Shown here piece after piece: positions 1-7,100 of a stretch of DNA of 8,565 nt (positions are counted from its first letter, which is position 1; each line of letters begins with the position of its first letter). Origin of the DNA: Sphingobacterium sp. UBA6711 (lineage in GTDB: Bacteria; Bacteroidota; Bacteroidia; Sphingobacteriales; Sphingobacteriaceae); the NCBI GenBank assembly GCA_002454415.1, contig DKIT01000145.1, positions 26,255 to 34,819 on the forward strand, in the 5' to 3' direction. The translations under genes and the position numbers were made by a program. The notes below the pieces were generated by a model. The model was not told the DNA's origin. It saw nothing but the letters and a program-made list of their open reading frames with translations, and ran no database searches.

Positions 1-267
1 TTTCGTTATAATGGAAATTATAGCACGGCAATCGGTTTGCCTAAATTATTGGAGACCCAGGCGCAGTTGGCTCTGCGCAATAAATTTGCTTTTTTCAATC
101 TGTTTGCGTCCATGGGAGGTCAGGGGAGCATTATTTCCTGGGCCAATCATCATCCGGCCTGGGCAATTAAAGATTATGTCCATCCAACCGAGGATGGCTC
201 GCAAGTCATCGGTGCGATGCTCTATAAAGCGATTCAACATGAATATAAAAAATTACCTATCCAATGA
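1..267 (+). CDS. SGNH/GDSL-type esterase, C-terminal fragment (5' end outside window)
   Basis: Frame 1 is open from the first base to a TGA at 265-267, giving the last 88 residues of a protein that starts upstream. The fragment carries a Gly-Gly-Gln-Gly-Ser stretch (nt 115-129) and, near the end, Asp-Tyr-Val-His (nt 172-183) followed by Pro-Thr-Glu-Asp-Gly. This matches the C-terminal catalytic Asp-x-x-His block of SGNH hydrolases, where the His is the general base and the Asp completes the triad. Many family members have His-Phe-Thr; here it is His-Pro-Thr. The stop overlaps the ATG of the following MBOAT gene (ATGA), which indicates translational coupling. SGNH enzymes paired with MBOAT proteins typically transfer or remove acetyl groups on exported glycans or peptidoglycan, so an acetyltransfer role outside the cytoplasm is inferred. 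The nucleophile Ser, the oxyanion-hole residues and any signal peptide or anchor are outside the window, so export and substrate cannot be judged. Confidence 0.8.
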   Translation, partial: FRYNGNYSTAIGLPKLLETQAQLALRNKFAFFNLFASMGGQGSIISWANHHPAWAIKDYVHPTEDGSQVIGAMLYKAIQHEYKKLPIQ

Positions 268-1919
268 CCGGACTTACTCACGTTAACGTCGATTTTTCAG
301 CCTTTTGGGCGCAGTTTCTTTATGATCGCGAAAATCCATTGCTTTTTAACAATGGCTTTTTTGTCTATTTCTTTTTCGTATTCATCATCCTGTTTTATCT
401 GCTCCGCAATAAACAACGCACAAGAACATATGTATTTTGCTTCTTTTACCTATACTTCTTTTATAAGGCCAGCGGTGCATTTGTACTTCTGGTGATTCTG
501 TCTGCTGTGGTAGATTTTATACTTTCAAATCTAATTTACAGCGCCAAAAGACAAAGTCGGAAAAAGATATTGCTCCTCGTCAGTATTGTTTTTAATTTAA
601 GCATATTGATCTATTTTAAGTATACAATTTTTTTTGTCGAACTCGCCAATGAAGCATTTCATACCCATTTTTCGTTACTTAATATTTTACTACCCGTAGG
701 TATATCGTTCTACACTTTTGAAAATATAAGCTATACCATCGATGTATATAAGGGTGAGTTTAAGCCGACGGATAAATTCAGTGAATATTTATTGTTTCTT
801 TCTTTTTTTCCGAAGCTGGTCATGGGGCCTATTGTGCGTGCTAAGGATTTTGTGCCACAGATTACACAACCGTACCACATCAGTGAATATGATTTTGCCA
901 AAGGGTTTTACTTGATTTTTTCGGGACTTTTTAAGAAGCTGATTATCTCAGATTATATCACTTTAAATTTGGTCAATTATATCTTTGATGATCCCAAATT
1001 GCATACGGGGATAGAAAATTTAATGGGTATTTATGGGTATGCTTTTGTGCTCTATTGCGATTTTAGCGGGTACTCTGATGTCGCTATTGGAATTGCGCTG
1101 TGGTTGGGCTTCCGTATTCCCCCAAACTTTCTGTCGCCTTATCAAAGTAAGAATATCACCGAGTTTTGGCGGCGATGGCATATCTCCCTTTCGAGCTGGC
1201 TAAAGGATTATCTCTATATTCCACTTGGGGGAAACCGGAAGGCGAGTGTCGCAACGGGATTATTTTCGTTGTTGTTTGTGGGTGGTGTATTTCTTGCTGC
1301 GGTTCGACTATTTCACTATTCTTATGTAGCTTCAGCAGGTATAATGGGTATTGTCGTGCTAATTTTGGCAATTCCTGCTTTTCTCAATAGAGATAAGCGC
1401 GGTCTAGCCGCTAGTGCTAACCTAGTGACGACAATGTTACTCGGTGGTTTATGGCATGGTGCGAGCTGGAACTTCATCTTATGGGGTAGCTTGCATGGTG
1501 TAGGCCTGGTCGTCCATAAAGTCTGGTTGATCGTAACAGGAAATCGATTGAATAAGATAACCGACAATCGCGTGTTTGAGGTGCTGTCCCTACTCCTTAC
1601 TTTTCATTTTGTCTGTTTTACTTGGGTGTTTTTTAAAGCTGCGGACTTGCAAACGGCACTGGCCATGATAAATCAGATTATCTTTAATTTTGATGTTGCT
1701 TCTTTGGCTCCTTTTTATCAAAACTACCATAGTGTGGTTTGGTTGATGTTGCTTGCCTGTGTCTTACACTTTATTCCCGATCATTATGCAGATAATGTGA
1801 TTGATCGAATAGGAAAAGTATCCCTCGCCTATTACCTGATTTTGTTTTTTGTTTTTCTTCTGATGTACGGTTTTTTCAAATCATCTGAACAGGTACTCCC
1901 TATATATTTACAGTTTTAG
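264..1919 (+). CDS. MBOAT-family membrane O-acyltransferase (AlgI/PatA/DltB-like)
   Basis: This 551-residue, very hydrophobic protein has about ten or more membrane segments. Diagnostic MBOAT motifs are present: Glu-Phe-Trp-Arg-Arg-Trp-His (residues 300-306), then a Lys-Asp-Tyr-Leu-Tyr-Ile-Pro-Leu-Gly-Gly-Asn-Arg block (314-325), and Gly-Gly-Leu-Trp-His-Gly-Ala-Ser-Trp (394-402) with the presumed catalytic His398 and a further His411. In AlgI, DltB and PatA, such proteins move acetyl or alanyl groups from a cytoplasmic donor across the membrane, and a partner then passes them to a polymer. The overlapping SGNH gene upstream is the likely partner. The ATG at 264 is chosen because it forms the ATGA overlap and precedes a typical N-terminus. 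About 60 residues (326-385), with two apparent membrane helices, lie between the GGNR and NLxxTMLLGG blocks; shorter family members have much less there. The acceptor polymer is unknown. Family assignment is firm, subfamily is not. Confidence 0.93.
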   Translation: MTGLTHVNVDFSAFWAQFLYDRENPLLFNNGFFVYFFFVFIILFYLLRNKQRTRTYVFCFFYLYFFYKASGAFVLLVILSAVVDFILSNLIYSAKRQSRKKILLLVSIVFNLSILIYFKYTIFFVELANEAFHTHFSLLNILLPVGISFYTFENISYTIDVYKGEFKPTDKFSEYLLFLSFFPKLVMGPIVRAKDFVPQITQPYHISEYDFAKGFYLIFSGLFKKLIISDYITLNLVNYIFDDPKLHTGIENLMGIYGYAFVLYCDFSGYSDVAIGIALWLGFRIPPNFLSPYQSKNITEFWRRWHISLSSWLKDYLYIPLGGNRKASVATGLFSLLFVGGVFLAAVRLFHYSYVASAGIMGIVVLILAIPAFLNRDKRGLAASANLVTTMLLGGLWHGASWNFILWGSLHGVGLVVHKVWLIVTGNRLNKITDNRVFEVLSLLLTFHFVCFTWVFFKAADLQTALAMINQIIFNFDVASLAPFYQNYHSVVWLMLLACVLHFIPDHYADNVIDRIGKVSLAYYLILFFVFLLMYGFFKSSEQVLPIYLQF

Positions 1920-1978
1920 TGCTAAGATTGCTACACATTATTTCAGTTTATTTGCGAAAAAATGGTGTTGTCCTGATC

Positions 1979-2023
1979 GGCAAAAAAGCAGCTGAATTTA
2001 CCGAATTCAGCTGCTTTTTTGCC
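1979..2023. terminator. Intrinsic (bidirectional-type) terminator after the MBOAT gene
   Basis: A perfect inverted repeat has 20-bp arms (1979-1998 and 2004-2023) and a 5-nt loop, TACCG. The 5' arm begins GGCAAAAAAGC and the 3' arm ends GCTTTTTTGCC, so each strand has a run of six T in the descending arm. It starts 60 nt after the MBOAT stop and separates the acyltransferase unit from the sigma-factor unit. No minus-strand gene faces it, so only the + direction is needed here. Confidence 0.9.
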
Positions 2024-2094
2024 TAATGGGCCTGGTTGAAGAAAGCAAACCTTAATCTACAATTTCCGTCGTAAACGCAATTTTGAACGGATTG

Positions 2095-2102
2095 TAAATT
2101 TG
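2095..2102 (+). promoter_or_regulatory. Putative housekeeping -7 box of the ECF sigma gene
   Basis: TAAATTTG matches the Bacteroidota -7 consensus TAnnTTTG at every specified base. It lies between the terminator at 1979-2023 and the sigma gene, and implies a start near 2106-2110 with a leader of about 45 nt. The companion TTTG at -33 is not at the expected 19-21 nt spacing; the nearest TTTG (2082-2085) is only 9 nt upstream. The rest of the 233-nt gap shows no other clear signal. Confidence 0.45.
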
Positions 2103-2152
2103 GAGTTTTAAACGCTATTATTTACCTTTAGCGACCTAATAAAAACATTAGT

Positions 2153-2749
2153 TTGAAAAGCACTAACCCCATAGATCGTTCGATAATAACTCGCCTCAAA
2201 GAGGGAGATGAATTAGCTATGAAGGAGTTGATCACAAAATATAAAAGCACTTTAGCGCAATCCATGATGCGTATACTGAAATCGCAGGATGAGGTAGAGG
2301 ATCTTTTACAGGAGCTTTTTATCCGTATTTGGACGCTTCGGGAAGAAATTAATACTGACCTTTCATTTCAGGCTTTTCTATACCGAATCGCCGGTAATTT
2401 AGCTTACGACCGCCTACGTAAATTGGCGAATGAAAAACGACTTGTTGCCGATTATTTTACCCACCTTACCGAAGTTTATTCTCACATTGAGGAAGGCGTA
2501 TTCAACCAGGAAATCAAGACGATATTGGATCAGGCAATAGAACAGTTACCAGAGCAGCGTCGCCGTGTATTTATTCTTTGTAAGATAGAAGGTAAAAGTT
2601 ACGAAGAGGTGAGTAAATTGTTATCCATATCTGTAGCGACAGTCAATACGCATATAACGAATGCCAATAATACACTTAAAAATTATTTTCAGCAGCGTCC
2701 TGATTTGTCTTTCCTGATTATGCTAGCCTTGTTGTCAGCGAAATTGTAA
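2153..2749 (+). CDS. ECF-type RNA polymerase sigma-70 factor (Sus-locus regulator)
   Basis: This 198-residue protein has the two-domain ECF layout. Region 2 spans about residues 24-92 and includes Asp-Glu-Val-Glu-Asp-Leu-Leu-Gln-Glu (46-54), the core-binding helix, and the -10 recognition part around 72-90. Region 4 spans about 122-178, with Gln-Leu-Pro-Glu-Gln-Arg-Arg-Arg-Val-Phe (131-140) and the helix-turn-helix Ser-Tyr-Glu-Glu-Val-Ser-Lys-Leu-Leu...Val-Asn-Thr-His (149-167). Region 3 is absent, as usual for this class. It would direct RNA polymerase to the susC promoter once freed from the anti-sigma factor encoded next. The start is a TTG at 2153; an in-frame TAG at 2129 limits extension, and the first in-frame ATG (codon 23, at 2219) would cut into the first helix. 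The upstream AATAAAAACATTAG is A-rich with no Shine-Dalgarno sequence. The C-terminus (185-195) is unusually hydrophobic. The fecR gene follows after 102 nt, and the two are probably co-transcribed. Confidence 0.93.
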   Translation: MKSTNPIDRSIITRLKEGDELAMKELITKYKSTLAQSMMRILKSQDEVEDLLQELFIRIWTLREEINTDLSFQAFLYRIAGNLAYDRLRKLANEKRLVADYFTHLTEVYSHIEEGVFNQEIKTILDQAIEQLPEQRRRVFILCKIEGKSYEEVSKLLSISVATVNTHITNANNTLKNYFQQRPDLSFLIMLALLSAKL

Positions 2750-2851
2750 CTCCTTAACAATTTCTTAAGACTCATTTTATATTTTCTTTATTTTTTTTGA
2801 AATCACTTCATTGGTTTTTCTTTTTCAAACGTATAAGTAATAAAAGAGTGT

Positions 2852-4015
2852 ATGCAACCTGGATTTGAAGAACTGTTTAATAAATACCTGAACAATACGC
2901 TAACCAAAGATGAAATGTTGGTTTTCCAGCGGTTGTTGGCTTCGGATGATCAGAAAGAAAGTCTTCGCATGCTGATCGACACTGAAATTTCCACCAATAG
3001 TCAAGAATATCGGTATGAAGATCAACATTGGTTTGCTGAGCTAGAAACAAATGTATTGACCAATATCCGAAATACGCGGACCAAAACGAGGTATATGAAT
3101 TGGGGTTGGCGGAAAACCGTGGCTGCTGCGGCTTTGGTTGTTTTGAGTGTCGGGGCGGCGATATGGATATTGATGCGACTGGATGCCGAACGCAGTATCA
3201 TAAAACCGGGTAGCCAAATTGCGTTATTGCGGCTGGCCAATGGAAAAGAGATCCAGCTTAGCGAGCGCCACGAAAGTATTGTTTTGGGCGAAGAGCTGAT
3301 GTATTCGGATGGGGCTTCGATCGAGGGGGTGGATAAGCATGAAGCAATTCATCAAGATATGGTGGTCACGGTGCCAAGAGGTGGTACTTACCATATCATC
3401 TTGGGGGACGGCACGAAGATCTGGTTAAATTCGGACTCCAGGTTAACGTATAAAATTAGGCGTAGAGATCAACCTAGGGAACTGGATCTTCAGGGTGAAG
3501 CTTATTTTGAGGTGGCACATCAATATGTCGTCAAAAATAACACAAACGTAAAACTTCCATTCCTTGTGCATACACAGGCGCAAACAGTGCAGGTGCTGGG
3601 CACATCTTTTAATATTTCTGCTTACGGTGGTGAGGCTACTCGAACGACTTTGGTAGAGGGTAAGGTGGGCATAAACCTGGCAGGTCAGGTCGAATTGCAT
3701 CAACTGAAACCCAATCAACAAGCTATTGTCAGCGGGAATAAAATTGCTCTAATTCCGGTAGATCCGACAAATTATGTGTCGTGGAAAGATGGAACATTTA
3801 GTTTTTCTGATGAAGATCTCGCACATATTTTAAATCAAATCGGACGCTGGTACAAAGTTAACGTGAACTATGAAGATGATAGTCTACGAAAATTAAAGTT
3901 TGAGGGCGTGCTTCCTCGCAACGAGGATTTAAATTTTGTACTTAATGCCTTGGAGACAACCGGTGAGGTCAAATTTACGGTTGATGGAAACACGGTCTAC
4001 GTAAAAAGAAAATAA
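2852..4015 (+). CDS. FecR-type anti-sigma factor with DUF4974-like C-terminus
   Basis: This 387-residue protein is expected to hold the adjacent ECF sigma factor inactive at the inner membrane. In order: a cytoplasmic sigma-binding region (about 1-85); one membrane span (about 88-109) preceded by Arg/Lys; a periplasmic FecR domain (about 172-275) with Val-Pro-Arg-Gly-Gly-Thr-Tyr, Leu-Gly-Asp-Gly-Thr-Lys-Ile-Trp-Leu-Asn (184-193), Gly-Glu-Ala-Tyr-Phe-Glu-Val (215-221) and Val-Gln-Val-Leu-Gly-Thr-Ser-Phe (246-253); and a C-terminal DUF4974-like domain (about 315-386). The Gly250-Thr251 pair sits in the motif where FecR/FoxR-type regulators undergo self-cleavage. In the Fec/Fox systems the periplasmic part receives a signal from the STN domain of the outer-membrane transporter, and regulated proteolysis then frees sigma. 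The ATG at 2852 follows an A-rich stretch (AATAAAAGAG). The length is normal for Bacteroidota FecR proteins and no key motif is missing. Confidence 0.94.
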   Translation: MQPGFEELFNKYLNNTLTKDEMLVFQRLLASDDQKESLRMLIDTEISTNSQEYRYEDQHWFAELETNVLTNIRNTRTKTRYMNWGWRKTVAAAALVVLSVGAAIWILMRLDAERSIIKPGSQIALLRLANGKEIQLSERHESIVLGEELMYSDGASIEGVDKHEAIHQDMVVTVPRGGTYHIILGDGTKIWLNSDSRLTYKIRRRDQPRELDLQGEAYFEVAHQYVVKNNTNVKLPFLVHTQAQTVQVLGTSFNISAYGGEATRTTLVEGKVGINLAGQVELHQLKPNQQAIVSGNKIALIPVDPTNYVSWKDGTFSFSDEDLAHILNQIGRWYKVNVNYEDDSLRKLKFEGVLPRNEDLNFVLNALETTGEVKFTVDGNTVYVKRK

Positions 4016-4093
4016 GATTTTAATAAACATCCTTAACAGCGCGTAGCCTATGAATTAAACCAAAACAGACAAACGAGATAAGGGCTTTACAGG

Positions 4094-4128
4094 AAAAAAT
4101 CAGGAGCGTTGGAGCGCTCCCGACTTTT
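4094..4128 (-). terminator. Putative minus-strand intrinsic terminator upstream of susC
   Basis: The arms GGAGCG (4103-4108) and CGCTCC (4115-4120) enclose a 6-nt loop, and the stem extends outward to 4095/4128. In minus-strand RNA this gives 14 consecutive pairs, two of them G.U (4102/4121 and 4099/4124), and the transcript ends in six U (complement of A4094-A4099). In + strand RNA the same two positions are A.C mismatches, so it is weaker there. It may still reduce read-through from fecR into susC. A 10-bp palindrome, GGAGCGCTCC (4111-4120), lies inside it. Confidence 0.6.
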
Positions 4129-4179
4129 GGTTAGTCATTATCAAACCATCTTGAAAACACATTTAATACCTAACTAACC
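4094..4179 (-). ncRNA. Candidate cis-antisense small RNA against the susC leader (DonS-like)
   Basis: A minus-strand TAnnTTTG box (4190 down to 4183) is followed, after about 80-85 nt, by a minus-strand terminator (4128-4094). The predicted RNA is fully complementary to the region just upstream of the susC start codon. In Bacteroides, cis-encoded antisense RNAs of about this size (DonS type) lie between the anti-sigma and susC genes of ECF-controlled utilisation loci and lower susC expression. The location, direction and size here fit that pattern. Existence, exact ends and function are inferred. No -33 element is visible and no transcript evidence is available. Confidence 0.42.
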
Positions 4180-4182
4180 AAA
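4126..4182. repeat. 10-bp inverted repeat in the susC leader
   Basis: TTTGGTTAGT (4126-4135) and ACTAACCAAA (4173-4182) are exact reverse complements separated by 37 nt. In mRNA the right arm lies directly before the AUG at 4186, where ribosomes must load, so pairing would hide it. The left arm shares bases 4126-4128 with the stem base of the terminator-like hairpin, so both cannot be complete at once. A regulatory role is inferred only. Confidence 0.5.
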
Positions 4183-4190
4183 CAAATGTA
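4183..4190 (-). promoter_or_regulatory. Putative minus-strand -7 box overlapping the susC start codon
   Basis: Plus-strand CAAATGTA reads TACATTTG on the minus strand, a full match to TAnnTTTG. It covers the susC ATG (4186-4188) and would start leftward transcription near 4175-4180. No TTTG -33 element is found on the minus strand around 4209-4216, so the promoter is incomplete by consensus, as is the one proposed for the sigma gene. Confidence 0.4.
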
Positions 4191-7100
4191 TAAAATAAAT
4201 AAAGAAGATGTGCATCGACCTCGTAGTCGACCGAAACCTTACATTATGAAAATTTCACTGACGACCATTTGTTGTTTCTTGGTATGTCTTCAGATCAGTG
4301 CCACAGCTCTCGCGCAGAAGGTCACGCTGAAAAATAAAAGCATTACGCTTAAAGAAGCATTTCGTGAAGTAAACAAGCAGACAGGTTATCATTATCTGTG
4401 GTCTGCTAAACGGGTCAATAGTAACACGCGGATTACTGTTGACATAAAAGACCTGTCACTAGAACCGGCTATTCAGCAAATAATTAAGGGCCTGCAACTG
4501 AGCTATAATATCCAAGGGCGAGTGATTACCATCAACGAAAGTAAGCCACTTTTAAAGGCTACAGATGCTGCTAAAATAACCACGATTGTGCTCGACCAAC
4601 AGGAAACTATATCGGTTAAAGGCCGTGTGGTCGATTCACTGGGGAGGCCGTTGGCTGGTGTGACGATCAGGGTGTTTTCGCCAAAGCGACGTATTCTGCA
4701 GGAAGCGAATACGGACAATCGGGGCGATATCTATCTGGAAAAGGTTCCAAAGCAGAGTATGCTGGAATTTTCATTACTCGGATTTCGCCGCCTAAATCAT
4801 GTTGCAGCTGAAGACCTGGGTATCCTCAGCATGGAGGCGCATACTGAAAGTTTAGACGAACTTGTCGTTGTTGGTTATATGACCAAGAGGGCATCAGAAG
4901 TTACGGGTGCCGTTCAATCTGTCAAAGGTGAAGAGTTGCGCAATAGTGTCAGTAGTCCGAATGTACTTTCCATGCTCAAAGGGAAAACCACAGGACTCTA
5001 TATCACCGAAAGCGTAGGTGAATCGGGAGCAAAAGGACAGGTGATCGCGCGGGGGCAGTCATCGATGACCACACCGACGAATAATTATCTTGGTCCGCTG
5101 ATCGTCGTGGACGGTGTCATTACGAATTATCAATCCTTACAGGATGCTGTCAATCCTGCTGATATTGAAGATATCAGCGTACTTAAGGATGCGGCGTCTA
5201 CGGCTATTTATGGTTCGCGTGCGGCACAAGGCGTTATCGTTGTCACCACGAAAAGAGGGCAGTCAGGTAAAAGTTCGGTAGAAGCAAGGATACAAACTGG
5301 GATCATACAGCCTGTCAGGGATATTCGCTTTATGAATACGACTGAACTTATTGATTTTATGGATACACAGATGAAACGCTATTGGGAACAAACACCATCT
5401 ATCCGCAATACGTTTCCTGATGTTTCAGATTTTATTCGAGAACGTCGTGTCTATACAGATGAAGATCGAACGCGAAATTTCAATTGGGAGGATAAAATCT
5501 ATAGCAATGGGAATTTTACCAATACGGAACTTGGAGTGCGTCATGGAACCGATAAAACCAAATTTTATGTAGGAATAGGCTGGTTTAAAGAAAATGGAGC
5601 ATTGTATGATAATGGTTTTGACCGCAAAAATATACGGTTCAATATTGATCATGCCATTTCATCCAAATTGCATACAAGAATAAATGTGAGCTCGATTATT
5701 GATCGCACGACGCGGCGGAATGGTGTTCCTGAATTGTATATGATACAGCCTTTTATGTCTCCATTTAATCAGGACGGTCAACTGCTGGATAGTTTGCCCG
5801 TGAGGCAGTCGAGCAATTATGGTCCAGCATATACAACTTGGACCCAAAATTTTTTGGCAGAAACAGGCTATGACAACACCAGGCTGACGAAGGTTCAAAA
5901 TCATTTGGCCAGTATAAGCCTGCGCTATAATATCCGTCCTTATTTAACCATTCAAACATCTAACTCCATCAATTTTGTTGGTACGAATGTCAATTCATAC
6001 CTTGATCCAAGCTCGTTTTCTGGACGATATGGGGGATATCCCTATTTATTTTCACCTGCGAGCGAGGTTCTTCCAAATGGTACGCTAGAGATTGATGACA
6101 CCAAGTTTGTGGATTACCTGATGTCGAATACCCTGAATTTTAATAAAACATATGGCAATCGTCATGCGATTAGTGCACTCGTGGGACAAGAGTGGGGGAA
6201 AAGGACGACAGAAATCATGGACATAGACATGTATAACTTATTGTCGAATGAGCGAAACATGGGGGCAGCACAGAATTTTGGTAGTCCCATCAATGTGGCT
6301 TATGGATTTCCTTACAAGCCAACGGGGAATTATCAGGAGAGAGCTACTTTTTCGGTATTCGGTCAGGCAGATTATAATTATGCGGGACGCTATATGGCTT
6401 CTTTTTCAGTTCGGACTGATGCGACCACCAATTTTGGACGTGATAAACGCTATGGTACCTTCTATTCCTTTAGTGGCGGATGGAATATATCCAAAGAAAA
6501 CTTTTTCAAACAGATTAAGGCAATTGATAATCTGCGGCTCCGGGCGTCTTATGGTACCTCTGGTCGTGACCTAGGCGATGGATACCTGAATACTACATTC
6601 TATTCGGAGACAGCGCGCTATGAACAGGTCGAAAATGTAGGAGCTGTGATCACGCAGCTTGCGAACCCAATGATATCTTGGGAAACCTTGCACAATAGCA
6701 ATATTGGCTTTGATATCGCTGTGCTTAACAACAGGATCAATTTGTCGGCTGACATCTACCACAAAAGAAGTGATGGTTTACTGCAGCAGGTGAGTTTACC
6801 TTCGGCGCAGGGAGCACTTACCCAGTACCAGAATGTCGGTCAGATCGTCAATCGTGGGATAGAAGTGTTGTTGAATACACATAACGTGAAATCTGAGAAT
6901 TTCAACTGGCAGACCAGTTTTAATTTTAGTTATAACAAAAATGAAATTACCAAGCTCTATCAGGATTCCCTGCTGGATTCGTACTCAAGGTCTTATTACA
7001 GAAAATTGGGTGAAGATATCAATGTGATCAAAGCCATTCAATTTGCAGGAATCAATCCCGAAAACGGCAATATGCAACATTATAATGTAGACGAAAATGG

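Noticed and set aside
11..286. A 91-codon plus-strand reading frame starting at ATG 11.
   Set aside because: It overlaps the SGNH frame, which has clear family motifs and an ATGA junction. The alternative product has no recognisable features.
2753..2769. CTTAA/TTAAG inverted repeat just after the sigma gene stop.
   Set aside because: Only 5 AT-rich pairs and no following T-run; too weak for a terminator, and sigma and fecR are expected to be co-transcribed.
4122..4129. GACTTTTG as a possible plus-strand -7 box for susC.
   Set aside because: The first base does not match TAnnTTTG, it lies within the hairpin, and susC is expected to use an ECF promoter whose consensus I cannot identify here.
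4215..4232. TCGAC/GTCGA inverted repeat and doubled TCGACC near the susC start.
   Set aside because: Short, inside coding sequence, and explained by the Arg/Pro-rich leader peptide.
5659..5959. Overlapping minus-strand reading frames inside susC.
   Set aside because: They are antisense to a conserved coding region, with no start context or protein motifs.
6248..6574. A 108-codon plus-strand reading frame inside susC.
   Set aside because: It is a shadow of the susC frame, which continues through with normal beta-barrel sequence and no frameshift.
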